A DNA stretch of 64,000 nt from Mesorhizobium sp. GbtcB19 (GCF_019091085.1 NZ_JAGXJY010000008.1:1-64000), one strand, 5' to 3'; positions 16,642 to 25,457 are shown, counted from the first letter of the stretch. Numbers and translations are program-made. Notes: generated by a model from the letters alone, not told the origin.

Positions 16642-17676
16642 TTACCGCTGCTTGCTGCCGAAACCGGTCAGGAAAGCGGTGAGGTTGTCGCCGAGGGCAT
16701 CGCAAAGATAGCCGCCTTCCTGGACGATGATCGTCGGCAGGCCGAGACCGGCAATCGCCTCGCCGATGCGCGAAAAGCCGGGTGTCGTCACCGACAGGCC
16801 GCCGAACGGATCACCCTCGAAGGCGTCGAGGCCAAGCGCCACGACCAGCGCTTCCGGCGCGAAGGCACGGATGCGCTGGAAGGCCGCCGCCAGCGCTTCG
16901 AGGAACGCCGCGTCGCCGGATTTACGCGGCAGCGGCAGGTTGAGATTGTAGCCGAGGCCCGGGCCTTCGCCGCGCTCGTCGGCATGGCCCCAGAAGAACG
17001 GATAGAAGCGCACCGGATCGGCGTGCAGCGAGACGGTGAGCACGTCGGGACGGGCGTAGAAGATGCCTTGCGTGCCGTTGCCATGGTGCAGGTCGACATC
17101 GAGAATGGCGACGCGCGCGGCTTGTCTACGCAGCACCTGCGCCGCGACCGCCGAATTGTTGATGAAGCAGAAGCCGCCGGCCACGTCGACGAAAGCATGG
17201 TGGCCCGGCGGGCGGCAGAGCGCATAGGCCGACGGCGCGCCAGCCATCACCGCTTCAGCGGCTTCCACCGCGCTCCAGGCGCTCCACAGCGCGCTGTTCC
17301 AGGTCTCGGCCGAGATCGGACAGGCGGTGTCGGCCATATGGTAGCCGGCCTGGCCGACCGCCGAGGCCGGATAGGAGCCGTTGCGGGCGATGGGATGGAT
17401 GTTCGGGATGACTTCCGCTGAAGCCCCTTCGATGCGCTGCCAGCGTTCGAAAATGTGCTCGAGGAAGTCCAGATATTCAGGCGTATGCACCGCCGCGATC
17501 GGGCCAAGCCCATGATTCCTTGGACGTTCGACCGTCAAGCCGGTCGATCTTGCGCCGGCTAACAATCTTTCGATCCGCTCCGGCTTTTCCGGGTTCGGCT
17601 GCGATGCGCCGCTGGACAAGAAGGCTTTCGGATCATGGCGTTTCTGCTCTTCGGCGTAGAAAGCTTTCATCATCAT
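16642..17676 (-). CDS. Histone deacetylase / acetylpolyamine amidohydrolase family protein
   Basis: The 344-residue protein is a zinc-dependent deacetylase of the arginase-deacetylase fold. Active-site residues are visible: His159-His160 (PPGHH), the zinc ligands Asp195 and His197 (DVDLHHGNGTQ) and a third ligand at Asp283 (GLDAFEGDP), with the Gly-Gly-Tyr motif VQEGGYL near the end. Bacterial members remove acetyl groups from polyamines or small amines. The start at 17676 is the first of three consecutive ATGs and overlaps the GNAT stop (ATGA), so an acetyltransferase and a deacetylase are encoded as a coupled pair. Confidence 0.92.
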   Translation of the reverse strand: MMMKAFYAEEQKRHDPKAFLSSGASQPNPEKPERIERLLAGARSTGLTVERPRNHGLGPIAAVHTPEYLDFLEHIFERWQRIEGASAEVIPNIHPIARNGSYPASAVGQAGYHMADTACPISAETWNSALWSAWSAVEAAEAVMAGAPSAYALCRPPGHHAFVDVAGGFCFINNSAVAAQVLRRQAARVAILDVDLHHGNGTQGIFYARPDVLTVSLHADPVRFYPFFWGHADERGEGPGLGYNLNLPLPRKSGDAAFLEALAAAFQRIRAFAPEALVVALGLDAFEGDPFGGLSVTTPGFSRIGEAIAGLGLPTIIVQEGGYLCDALGDNLTAFLTGFGSKQR

Positions 17677-18161
17677 TCCTCCCCGTCGGCAAAGGCGAAG
17701 AAGGCGTCGCCGACGATCTTCCGCACCTGTTCGTAATTCGCCCAGCCGATGCCCAGTCTCTCATAGAAGGCCTTGGCCGCTTCATTGTCGGTGTCGACGG
17801 ACAGCCTCAGATAGACGCCGCCCGCCGCGAGGCAGTCTTTGGCGACGCGCCGCAGCAGTTTTTCGCCGATGCGGCGGCCGCGGAAGCGATCCTCGACATA
17901 AAGATCCTGCACATAGACGCCGGGACGGCCCATCCACGTCGAGAAGATCGGGAAATGCAGGCAAAGGCCGGCGAATTCTCCACCGACCTCGGCGATGAGC
18001 GTCGAGAAGGCGGGCTTTTCGCCGAAACCGTAGCGGCGGAGATCGTCGGCGGTGGATTTGATCTCCTGGTGGGCGCCTATATGGCTGCTGAGACGGAGCA
18101 GGGCGGCGTAGATCACTTCGACGTCGTCGATTGTGCCGGGGCGGAGGATGATTGTACTCAC
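17673..18161 (-). CDS. GNAT family N-acetyltransferase
   Basis: The 162-residue product is a GNAT acetyltransferase. It contains VQDLYVEDRFRGRRIGEKLLRRVAKDCL, with the R-G-x-x-I-G acetyl-CoA loop, and the C-terminal RLSVDTDNEAAKAFYERLG motif. I set the start at the GTG at 18161; the frame is open further upstream only because it reads through a palindromic repeat. It is coupled to the downstream deacetylase-like gene. Substrate is unknown; diamine or polyamine acetylation would fit the sequence type (spermidine/spermine acetyltransferase-like) and the neighbour. Confidence 0.87.
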   Translation of the reverse strand: MSTIILRPGTIDDVEVIYAALLRLSSHIGAHQEIKSTADDLRRYGFGEKPAFSTLIAEVGGEFAGLCLHFPIFSTWMGRPGVYVQDLYVEDRFRGRRIGEKLLRRVAKDCLAAGGVYLRLSVDTDNEAAKAFYERLGIGWANYEQVRKIVGDAFFAFADGEE

Positions 18162-18180
18162 GACAGGTACGGCGCCCAGG

Positions 18181-18340
18181 CACCCCCCTCTGTCCTGCCG
18201 GACATCTCCCCCGCAAGGGGGGAGATTGGCAGCTTGGGCCTTGCCGCCCATCTTGCACCGTTGGCGATTGGCGAAGGCGTGCGCGACATCTGATCTCCCC
18301 CCTTGCGGGGGAGATGGCCGGCAGGCCAGAGGGGGGTGCG
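18181..18340. repeat. Large inverted repeat, rhizobial intergenic type
   Basis: Two arms of about 48 bases, at 18181-18230 and 18293-18340, are inverted copies containing CATCTCCCCCGCAAGGGG and its complement, with a 60-base spacer. Each arm also has its own hairpin around the CCCC/GGGG core. The element sits directly upstream of the GNAT start and downstream of the aminotransferase gene on the same strand. Confidence 0.8.
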
Positions 18341-18383
18341 AAGGATCGCAAGCATCTCAGGATGTCTCAAACACTACCAACCC

Positions 18384-19766
18384 TCAACCTTCCACCGGCA
18401 AATCGAGTTCCCGCGCCAGCGCTTCCAGCGAGTCGCCAATGATGGCGATGATCTCGCCGATCTGTTCGCGGGTGACGATCATCGGCGGCGCCACCATGAA
18501 ATTGTCGCCGTCGACGCCGCCCTTGACCTTGCGGCCATAGATGATCAGGCCGCGCGCATAGGCGTGATCGAGCAGGCGCTGCGTCGCCTTGCGGGCCGGG
18601 TCGATCGGCTTCAGCGTCTCCGGATCGGCGAGCATTTCGGCGCCGGTGAGCAGGCCCTTGCCGCGGACGTCGGCGATAAAGGGGAAGCGTTTCTGCAGAG
18701 CCTTCAACTCCACGATCAGCACGTCGCCCATCGCGGCGGCGTTGGCGATCAGATCAAGCCTGTCCATTTCACCGAGGACGGCGAGGCCGGCGGCGCAGGC
18801 CAGCGGGTTTCCGGCATAGGTGTGGCCATGCTGGAAGCCACCCGAGGCCAGCAGCGGCTCGACCAGGCGCATCGGCGCGGCAAGCGCGCCGAGCGGCGCA
18901 TAGCCGGAGCCCAGCCCCTTCGAGAGTGCGACGATATCGGGCGTGCAGTTCCAGTGGTCGCCGCCGAGAAACTTGCCCGTCCTGCCGGCGCCGCTCATCA
19001 CCTCATCGTGGATCAGCAGGATGCCGTAGCGGTCGCAGATCTCGCGGATGCGCGGATAGTAGCTGTCCGGCGCGACAAGGGCTGCGGTCGCCGCACCCCC
19101 GATCGGCTCCATGATGAAGGCCAAAACACTTTCGGGACCTTCAGCCTGGATTTTCTCCTCCAGCATGTCGGCGTAGCGGATGCCGCGCTGCTCCATCGAA
19201 AGATTGTCGCGGTCGCGCCAGGCGGTCGGCGCCGGCACCGTCGGCATCACCTTCATCATCGGCGTGAAGGTTTCGGCCAGCGCGTCGTCGCCGGTGACGG
19301 AAAGCGAACCAAGCGTGCCGCCATGATAGGAGGGAAAGCGGGTGATCACCTTCCAGCGCTTGGGCTGGCCGGTGGCGACCGCCCATTGCCGGGCAAGCTT
19401 GATGCAGGATTCGGTCGCTTCCGAGCCGCCGGAAACGAAGAAGATGCGGTCCATGCCCTCGGGAAGCTTTCCGGCCAGCGCGCGCGCCAGCTCTTCGGCG
19501 GGCTCGTTCTCGAAATGCAGCCGGTAGGCGAAGGTGGTCTTGTCCATCTGCCGCTTCATGGCGTCGAGCACGTTGCGGTTGGAATGGCCGATATTTGCGA
19601 CCATCGGCCCGCTCGAGCCGTCGATGAAGCGGCGGCCGTCCTTGGTCCAGAAATAGATGCCCTCGGCGCGGTCGACGAGCGGCCGGCGCAGGCTTGAGAG
19701 ATAGAACAGATGCGACGGCGGCCGCGCTTCGGCCGGGGACGAGGGCTGAGCTTCCAGTTTCGGCAT
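18384..19766 (-). CDS. Class III aminotransferase, PLP-dependent
   Basis: This 460-residue enzyme is a class III aminotransferase of the omega-amino acid:pyruvate type. The PLP lysine is Lys283 (ALSKGLGSGYAPLGA), the cofactor aspartate is Asp254 (LIHDEVMSG), and VSGGSEATE and SYHGGTLG bind phosphate and ring. Substrates of this group are omega-amines such as polyamines, beta-alanine or taurine. The ATG at 19766 lies one base after the stop of the dimethylformamidase-like gene, so the two are coupled. The pairing suggests that the upstream enzyme releases an amine or amino acid that this enzyme deaminates, which is an inference. Confidence 0.93.
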   Translation of the reverse strand: MPKLEAQPSSPAEARPPSHLFYLSSLRRPLVDRAEGIYFWTKDGRRFIDGSSGPMVANIGHSNRNVLDAMKRQMDKTTFAYRLHFENEPAEELARALAGKLPEGMDRIFFVSGGSEATESCIKLARQWAVATGQPKRWKVITRFPSYHGGTLGSLSVTGDDALAETFTPMMKVMPTVPAPTAWRDRDNLSMEQRGIRYADMLEEKIQAEGPESVLAFIMEPIGGAATAALVAPDSYYPRIREICDRYGILLIHDEVMSGAGRTGKFLGGDHWNCTPDIVALSKGLGSGYAPLGALAAPMRLVEPLLASGGFQHGHTYAGNPLACAAGLAVLGEMDRLDLIANAAAMGDVLIVELKALQKRFPFIADVRGKGLLTGAEMLADPETLKPIDPARKATQRLLDHAYARGLIIYGRKVKGGVDGDNFMVAPPMIVTREQIGEIIAIIGDSLEALARELDLPVEG

Positions 19767-19767
19767 G

Positions 19768-21408
19768 TCAGGACTTTCCGAGATAGCGGTCGAGTACATT
19801 TTTGGTCACGCGTTCGACCATCGCGTCCTGCCTTAGCAGGCCGGCGACCCATTCGCAGCTTCCGGCATGGAAGACTTCGCCCTTGCCGCGCGGGAAATTC
19901 ACGATCATGCCGTTGCCGCGCTTGACCTTGTCGAGATTGGCGTCGCTCGCCTCGCCGAACAGAGTCTCGGCGGTGAAGCGGCCGTCCTCGTCGGTGAGGA
20001 ACTGGTCCTCGATCGGGATGTCGGCGCTTTCCTCGACCTGGCTCGCCATGCCGACGGCCAGCACCTGCAAGCCGTCCGGCGCGCCGCTGTCCGCAGTCGG
20101 ATAGGGCAGGCCGCCCCGAATTTCGAAATCCAACCCGTCGACCTCGTAGCCATAGACATGGCTGTCGGCGCCGAGCAGGTCGCCATAATAGATGCCGGTG
20201 CCGGCGAAAGCCCAATGCTCGGGCCGGTAGACAGGAAAGCCGCGCACGCCGCGCGGCGCGCAGCCGCCCCAGCCGGCATAGACGCCCCTGGTCGCGTTCA
20301 GGCCGAAAGTGGCGCTGCCCGGTCTGCCGATCTCGGGCGCCTCCCAGGAATTGGTGGCGCGGGTGACGTCGCCGCCGCGATAGGCAGGGTCCTCGGCGTG
20401 CGCCTTGTATTTGTAGCAGACCTGACGGCAGCCTTGATCCTCCAGTCTCGTCTGCCACATGAAATTGCCGGCGAAGCGCGCCGCACGTCCGCCGCGCTCG
20501 ACATAATTGTCGACCGCGTCGCGCATCTCCCAGGTCCAGTATTCGTCATGGCCGACGAAGACGACGCAGTCATAGCCATCGAGGATTTCGGCTGAGAAAT
20601 GCAGCTCGTGCTGGCTGACGAGGTCGATCTGATAGCCGGCGCGTTCGGCGAAGCGGAAGAAATGGCTGTCGTAGCTCGCCCAGCCGGACGAGGCGTATTT
20701 CTTTGAATGCCCGGTGGCGAAGGCCCATTCCATATGCGGATAACGCGGCACGGTCTTCGGCGGCACGGCGACTTCCAGCGGCACGCGCGGCGCTTCCTTT
20801 GGCAGGACGACGAAGCCGCGGCACCAGGGGCGCTGTGTCGACACCATGGTGGCGTACTGGTCGCGGTTCGGGCCGGTGATGCCCTGATAGTGGTTGGAGC
20901 CGCCCCAGGTGTTGTAGGCGAGCCAGGTGCCGGTCGCGGCGACCTGCAGCAGGCGGCCGGGTTTCTTGCCGGGCAGGGGCGCGACGATGAAGAGGTGGTG
21001 GCTGCGGATCGGCCCGCCGTCGCGGCCATCGGCCGAGAGCGCGATGCGATAGGCGCCGGATGGCCAGTCGTCGCCAATGCGAAACGCGAACGACGCCTCC
21101 CAGCCGCAGCCTTCGACCGAACATTGGTCGGGCGTGTCCTGCCAGCGCGCCGACAGGCCGGTCTTCTCGAAGACCTTGGTCTCGGTGGCTCCGTCGCGGA
21201 CGACGGCGATGCTGAATCGCGGCGCCGTCGCGCTCACATGCAGCGTCACCGTCTCGCCCGGACGGTAGGAAAAGCGATCGCTATAGCCCCAGATCTCACC
21301 GCGCTCACCGTCCATGCCTGGATACTCGTAATAATGGCCGCGCACGGCCTCGCGGCGCTGCTCGGGCGTCAGCCCGAAATCGGGGAATTCAGTGGGCAGT
21401 TGCGTCAA
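19768..21408 (-). CDS. N,N-dimethylformamidase large-subunit-like protein
   Basis: The 546-residue protein matches the family of the N,N-dimethylformamidase beta (large) subunit, an iron-dependent amidohydrolase with a tyrosine-rich site. The C-terminal half has the characteristic VVFVGHDEYWTWEMRDAVDNYVERGGR block and the NFMWQTRLE and VYGYEVDGLDFE segments. The N-terminal part is beta-rich (PGETVTLHVSATAPRF). The small alpha subunit found in true DMFase is not encoded nearby. The product may therefore hydrolyse a different amide. It is followed directly by a coupled aminotransferase gene. Confidence 0.85.
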   Translation of the reverse strand: MTQLPTEFPDFGLTPEQRREAVRGHYYEYPGMDGERGEIWGYSDRFSYRPGETVTLHVSATAPRFSIAVVRDGATETKVFEKTGLSARWQDTPDQCSVEGCGWEASFAFRIGDDWPSGAYRIALSADGRDGGPIRSHHLFIVAPLPGKKPGRLLQVAATGTWLAYNTWGGSNHYQGITGPNRDQYATMVSTQRPWCRGFVVLPKEAPRVPLEVAVPPKTVPRYPHMEWAFATGHSKKYASSGWASYDSHFFRFAERAGYQIDLVSQHELHFSAEILDGYDCVVFVGHDEYWTWEMRDAVDNYVERGGRAARFAGNFMWQTRLEDQGCRQVCYKYKAHAEDPAYRGGDVTRATNSWEAPEIGRPGSATFGLNATRGVYAGWGGCAPRGVRGFPVYRPEHWAFAGTGIYYGDLLGADSHVYGYEVDGLDFEIRGGLPYPTADSGAPDGLQVLAVGMASQVEESADIPIEDQFLTDEDGRFTAETLFGEASDANLDKVKRGNGMIVNFPRGKGEVFHAGSCEWVAGLLRQDAMVERVTKNVLDRYLGKS

Positions 21409-21557
21409 GGAACACCTGAGATCACGAAGCCGTCATTGAGACCATCGGCCGGCCAAGCGTCAAATGGAAAGCATCGGGCCAGCAGGCGCTTGCGCTTGCG
21501 ATATCCGGCAAACGGATTATTTCAGTTTCGGGCGACGCTTCAGCGCCGGGAGCCGAC

Positions 21558-21806
21558 ATGCTGCGGATACAAAAGGTCAAGGTCGACGACATCTACGTGC
21601 CGACGGCGCGGCGCAAGACGCTGCACCCCGAAACCGTGCGCCATCTCGCAGAGGACATCCTGGAGAACGGCATGAAGACGCCTATCCAGGTGCGCCATGA
21701 CGGCAAGCGCCACATCCTGGTCGAGGGACTGCATCGGCTCGAAGCCGCCAAATGGCTGGGCGAGACCGAAATCGACGCCTATCTCGTCCAGGCCAAGCGC
21801 CACTGA
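21558..21806 (+). CDS. Small ParB-N-like protein
   Basis: This 82-residue protein is essentially one ParB/Srx-type domain. It shows VKVDDIYVPTARRKTLHPETVRHLAEDILENGMKTPIQVRHDGKRHILVEGLHRLEAAKWLGETEI in overlapping conserved blocks, with the G-x-x-R-x-x-A box (GLHRLEAAKWLG). It lacks the helix-turn-helix and dimerisation parts of a partition protein, so it is unlikely to segregate DNA. A CTP- or ATP-binding regulatory role is possible by fold alone. The start at 21558 follows CGGGAG. No related gene is adjacent. Confidence 0.82.
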   Translation: MLRIQKVKVDDIYVPTARRKTLHPETVRHLAEDILENGMKTPIQVRHDGKRHILVEGLHRLEAAKWLGETEIDAYLVQAKRH

Positions 21807-21924
21807 TCCCTCGTTACGGTCGCGCCTATCACCGTTGGCGATCGCGTCCCATCAAAGCTTTTTGATTGACGTTGCCATGGCTGTGGCTAGAGCGTTCCGA
21901 CGTTCCACGAACAGGATGCTTACC

Positions 21925-22320
21925 ATGACGAAATATGAGGGCGGGTGCCTGTGCGGCGCGGTGCGTTACAAGGCCCAGGCAGCGCCGATCAATGAGCGCG
22001 TCTGCCATTGCCGGATCTGCCAAAGGGCAATCGGCGCGGCCTTTAACGCCCGCCTGCTCTTCCGCATCGACGATGTGACCATCGAGGGGCCGGTGGCGAC
22101 GATCAATTCCACGCCGGACCTCCAGCGTGGCTTTTGCCCGGTTTGCGGCACGACGATGTTCTCCCGGCGCGACTCCAGGGGCATTCTCGGCGTCACGTCC
22201 GGCTCGCTCGACGACCCGTCGCTGTTCAAGCCCGACATGCATTTCTGGACCGCCTCGAAGCAGCCCTGGCTGATGCTTGACGACGGCCTGCCGCAGTATG
22301 AGGGCGCGCCTCCGGCTTAA
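21925..22320 (+). CDS. GFA / CENP-V family zinc protein
   Basis: The 131-residue product belongs to the glutathione-dependent formaldehyde-activating (GFA) family, a small zinc-binding fold. Zinc cysteines appear in GGCLCGAVRY, VCHCRICQR and GFCPVCGTTMF. The family name comes from one enzyme that speeds S-hydroxymethylglutathione formation; most members have no proven activity. I chose the ATG at 21925, which gives the standard MTKYEGGCLCG start; an ATG at 21916 is in frame. A palindromic repeat begins at its stop codon. Confidence 0.9.
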   Translation: MTKYEGGCLCGAVRYKAQAAPINERVCHCRICQRAIGAAFNARLLFRIDDVTIEGPVATINSTPDLQRGFCPVCGTTMFSRRDSRGILGVTSGSLDDPSLFKPDMHFWTASKQPWLMLDDGLPQYEGAPPA

Positions 22321-22462
22321 GGCATGTCGATATTCAGGTGATGCCGGCCTGCAAATGGCGGCTTCCTGCGCTTCCGGTGCTCACGTACTTAAGTACGCTC
22401 CGCTCCGGTTCTCGGAACCCACCATTTTCGGCTCGGCCTGACCTGAATCTCAACATACCTTG
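22318..22462. repeat. RIME-like palindromic intergenic repeat, copy 2
   Basis: This copy begins at the TAA of the GFA gene and is about 95 percent alike by eye to copy 1 at 13945-14090, including the central CACGTACTTAAGTACG and the arms GTCGATATTCAGGTGA and TGACCTGAATCTCAAC. One T is missing from the centre relative to copy 1. Confidence 0.88.
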
Positions 22463-22607
22463 GCTTGCCTTGGCCTGACTCATTTCGACGCAGCCGCTGC
22501 ACAAAAATTTCATCTTCGATTCACGAGATAGCCGGCAAAGCGTCATTGGCGGGCCATCATTGGCTGCTTATCTAAGCGCCATGCGGGCGGCAACGAGGAG
22601 GCGACGG

Positions 22608-22820
22608 ATGAGCGAGAGCATCAACACCCTGGATGAGCTTTTGAACGACCCGATGATCCAGCTCGTGATGGCGCGCGACCGCGTGCGCCCGGCCGAGCTT
22701 CGCCTGCTCCTGGAAAAGGCTCGCAACAGGGCCGGCGACGATTCCCGCATCGATCAGGCTTCGGTGCCACCCGCGCATGTCGTGGCAAGAAGCTGTCTGA
22801 AGCAGTGGCTGTACCGCTGA
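22608..22820 (+). CDS. Small conserved-looking hypothetical protein
   Basis: The 70-residue product MSESINTLDELLNDPMIQ... is polar and helical, with a leucine pattern in the first 45 residues and a C-terminal VARSCLKQWLYR. I cannot name a family. The ATG at 22608 has a strong GAGGAGG ribosome-binding sequence eight bases ahead, which supports real translation and excludes the longer in-frame start at 22560. It converges on the GNAT gene with a 20-base gap. Confidence 0.65.
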   Translation: MSESINTLDELLNDPMIQLVMARDRVRPAELRLLLEKARNRAGDDSRIDQASVPPAHVVARSCLKQWLYR

Positions 22821-22840
22821 GGCAGCTCCAGGGAATATGG

Positions 22841-23773
22841 TCAGCTCGAACACGCCGGCAGGTAAGCGTAGTGATTGCGTAAATAAGCGAGCTTGAAGCC
22901 GAGCCTGTCATAGTTGCGATAGGCCGGTCCGTCGCGGTCGGGGAGCGGCGCCTCGATGTCGGCGACAAACAGTTTCGCGCCGGCGGCGATGCCGTCGCGA
23001 ACCAGCCGTTCCCCAAGCATGGCATCAAGATCGAAGCTCGGCGCCATGATGCCCGGCACCGGTGCGTCGATGCCGCTCCAGGCGGCGCCGTCAGAGCCGA
23101 TGAAGAGCGAGCGCACCGCGACGACCGCGCCGCCACGTTTCAGCATGTAATGATGCCAGCCCTTGCGGCCGACGAGCGCCGTGAGCCAGGGCGAGGTGGG
23201 CAGCCTGTATTTGCCGTCGATGAAAGAAGCCCATTGCGAAGCTGTCTCGGGCGTGACCTCCTCGACTACCGGATCGTCGACCGGGATAAGCGGGTCGCCC
23301 GGGAAGAGCGGTTCGGCCGCCAGCGGCGTGGCGTCGCGATAGATCCGCTCCCAGCCGCCCTGGTGCTGCAGGCCACGGGCTTCCAGCCAGCATCTCAGCC
23401 GCGACGGCTCGGTGTGGGGATTGGTATAAAACCACGGCCGGCTGATGCCGGCATCGCGGTAATGCGCGAGCAGCGCGTCGAGCTGAGCTTCCGACACCGG
23501 GCTGTCGACACCGATATTCTTCACGCAGTTGAAATGGATGAACGGGATCGTCGTGCAGGTCGTCCAGACGAGGTCGCCGTCCCTGGCGATCGACAACCCG
23601 TGCCGGGCCGCGAAATCCTTGGGCGCTGCCTCGTAAAGGTCGAGCCAGGCAGCGACTTCGGCGCGCTCGATGGCGCGGCTCATTTCGCGCGATACCTGCT
23701 CGATCGCGATCTCCGCAACATGCGTTTGCGGCGGCAAGACGGGCTCGAGTTCCGAAAGGGCGGCGGTCGACAT
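22841..23773 (-). CDS. GNAT-like acetyltransferase
   Basis: This 310-residue protein appears to carry a tandem or extended GNAT fold. The N-terminal half has VWTTCTTIPFIHFNCVKNIGVD and a YRDAGISRPWFYTNPHTEPSRLRCWLEARGLQHQGGWERIYR stretch in adjoining blocks; the C-terminal half ends with AYRNYDRLGFKLAYLRNHY, the usual last strands of a GNAT. A clear V/Q-x-x-R-x-x-G/A loop is not obvious, so acetyl-CoA binding may be altered. The ATG at 23773 has GGGGAG nine bases before it. A sigma70-like promoter and a short palindrome lie upstream. Confidence 0.7.
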   Translation of the reverse strand: MSTAALSELEPVLPPQTHVAEIAIEQVSREMSRAIERAEVAAWLDLYEAAPKDFAARHGLSIARDGDLVWTTCTTIPFIHFNCVKNIGVDSPVSEAQLDALLAHYRDAGISRPWFYTNPHTEPSRLRCWLEARGLQHQGGWERIYRDATPLAAEPLFPGDPLIPVDDPVVEEVTPETASQWASFIDGKYRLPTSPWLTALVGRKGWHHYMLKRGGAVVAVRSLFIGSDGAAWSGIDAPVPGIMAPSFDLDAMLGERLVRDGIAAGAKLFVADIEAPLPDRDGPAYRNYDRLGFKLAYLRNHYAYLPACSS

Positions 23774-23794
23774 GATGATGCTCCCCTGTTTTGC

Positions 23795-23843
23795 CTTACA
23801 GCGTAAGATTAGCAGAGAATAATATGACATTGCCGGTTGTCAA
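23795..23843 (-). promoter_or_regulatory. Promoter with operator-like palindrome
   Basis: On the minus strand TTGACA (23838-23843) is followed after 16 bases by TATTCT (23816-23821). About nine bases further on, near the expected transcription start, is the perfect inverted repeat CTTAC-AGC-GTAAG (23795-23807). The layout suggests a repressor site over the start of the GNAT-like gene. Confidence 0.5.
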
Positions 23844-23976
23844 GCAGGATTAGCGGGACCTTACAAATCCGTGAGTTGGAATCACGCTATCGTGAGGCTA
23901 AGCCTGTCCTAGGGCTTTCGAATGACGATTCACTTTTGCCGCGGACAAGGGCCGGGGCGCTGGGAAAAGGATTGAG

Positions 23977-24849
23977 ATGACCGACGTCTGCACTCAAGGG
24001 TTGGATACCGGCTTTGTCGGCCTGGGTTATGCCAAGGTGGCGTTTCTGGGCATCGTGCAAGGCATCACCGAATTGCTGCCGATCTCGTCCACCGCGCATA
24101 TGCGCATCGTGCCGGCCGTGCTCGGCTGGCAGGACCCCGGATCGGCCTTCTCCGCCGCCATGCAACTGGCGGCGCTGGCGGCGGTGGTCAGCTATTTCTG
24201 GAGCGATGTCAGGGACGTGGTCTTTGGATCGCTCTCCGCGATCTCCCGCCGCGATTTCTCCGACCGCCATTTCCGGCTGGCGATCAGCATCGTGCTTGCC
24301 ACCGTGCCGATCGTTATTGCCGGCCTCGCGCTTTCCGGCGTGCTCAACGCCTGCAATTCGCCATTGCGCGGGCTTGCCGTCATCGGCTGGGCCTGTATCG
24401 TCATGGCGATCCTTTTGGCGCTCGCCGAGATTTTCGCCAGTCACAAGCTGATGCTGCGCCAGGCATCGATCCTCGATGCCATCCTGGTGGGCGTCGCCCA
24501 GGTCGGCGCGCTCATTCCGGGGGTATCGCGCTCGGGCTCGACGCTGACGGCGGCGATGGGGCTGGGCTTCGCCCGGCCCGAAGCGGCGCGCCTGTCATTC
24601 CTGCTCGGCCTGCCGGCCATCGCGCTGGCCGGCCTGAAAGAGCTCTGGGAACTGCACAAGGTGCATCTCGACGCGCACGGCTGGTCGATCCTGGCCGTCG
24701 GCCTCATCGTCGCATCGATCTCGGCTTTCGTTGCCATCTGGGGATTGATGCGGGTGCTGGAACGCTTCTCCGCCTGGCCGTTCGTCATCTATCGCGGCCT
24801 TCTCGGCGTGGTGCTGCTGTTGGGCCTGGCACTGGGATGGCTATCCTAG
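23977..24849 (+). CDS. uppP: Undecaprenyl-diphosphate phosphatase
   Basis: UppP/BacA recycles the lipid carrier for peptidoglycan and other surface polymers by dephosphorylating undecaprenyl diphosphate at the membrane. The 290-residue product has the two family motifs: GIVQGITELLPISSTAHM, with the catalytic glutamate and serines, and IPGVSRSGSTLTAAMGLG, with the arginine that binds phosphate. About eight membrane segments follow. The usual histidine of the first motif is HM rather than HL. The end of the gene overlaps the next one by 13 bases. Rhizobia often have more than one such phosphatase, so this may be a specialised copy. Confidence 0.9.
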   Translation: MTDVCTQGLDTGFVGLGYAKVAFLGIVQGITELLPISSTAHMRIVPAVLGWQDPGSAFSAAMQLAALAAVVSYFWSDVRDVVFGSLSAISRRDFSDRHFRLAISIVLATVPIVIAGLALSGVLNACNSPLRGLAVIGWACIVMAILLALAEIFASHKLMLRQASILDAILVGVAQVGALIPGVSRSGSTLTAAMGLGFARPEAARLSFLLGLPAIALAGLKELWELHKVHLDAHGWSILAVGLIVASISAFVAIWGLMRVLERFSAWPFVIYRGLLGVVLLLGLALGWLS

Positions 24850-25457
24850 CCAATCCGGCATTTTCGGCGGCTCGCGCACGGGGCGTGCGCCGCTTGGCGG
24901 GAGCTCTCTCCTGTCTGCTGCTCGCAATGCCGGTGGCCAACGCCAATGGGCTGGGCCACCAATGGCAGGCTGGCCAGTATTCTTTCTCGGACGAACTTGG
25001 CGGTTTTCTGATCCGATCCGTCTCGGGAACGGGCACAAGATCCGATCCGGTTGTTCTAGGCGAGGAATTGGAGTCGGCCGACCCCGTCACTCTGACGATC
25101 CGCGCGCGGCAACCGACGGCCAATTTCATTGAGGGAATCCTCTATCTGCGCGTCGTGGCGCTCAACAACAGCGGGCACCCCTGGGTGGATTTCCTATTCG
25201 AGCTTCAATCGGTATTGGACCAGCCGAGCACTTTCGGCGACGGCCTTTCGTTCGACCAGACGCATACGACGTCCGACTTCATCTCGTCCGACAGTTTCGC
25301 ACGCTACGACCGCAAGCTGGAGCCGTTCGATCGCCTGCGGTTTCTCGATGGCCACGTGGACACATCTCATCAGACAAGCTTCGATTTCCTCGTGACCGAC
25401 TTCAATCCCAAAAGCGTCTTCTATCTGCTGCAGGACCCGGGTATTCCGGCCTCCTGA
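24837..25457 (+). CDS. Hypothetical secreted protein
   Basis: I do not recognise the family. The 206-residue product begins with a signal peptide (RRLAGALSCLLLAMPVANA, cut near NA-NG) and continues as a beta-rich domain without cysteines: GQYSFSDELGGFLI, DPVTLTIRARQPTANFIEGILYLRV and TSFDFLVTDFNPKSVFYLLQDP. Its ATG lies inside the end of uppP (13-base overlap), so it is probably translated with uppP. An envelope role is suggested only by this coupling and the export signal. Confidence 0.7.
   Translation: MAILANPAFSAARARGVRRLAGALSCLLLAMPVANANGLGHQWQAGQYSFSDELGGFLIRSVSGTGTRSDPVVLGEELESADPVTLTIRARQPTANFIEGILYLRVVALNNSGHPWVDFLFELQSVLDQPSTFGDGLSFDQTHTTSDFISSDSFARYDRKLEPFDRLRFLDGHVDTSHQTSFDFLVTDFNPKSVFYLLQDPGIPAS

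Noticed and set aside
18161..18251. N-terminal extension of the GNAT protein
   Set aside because: The extra residues come from reading through the large inverted repeat and resemble no GNAT; the GTG at 18161 fits the domain.
21558..21806. Plasmid or chromosome partition gene
   Set aside because: Only the ParB-N-like fold is present, without helix-turn-helix, ParA or parS-like repeats nearby.
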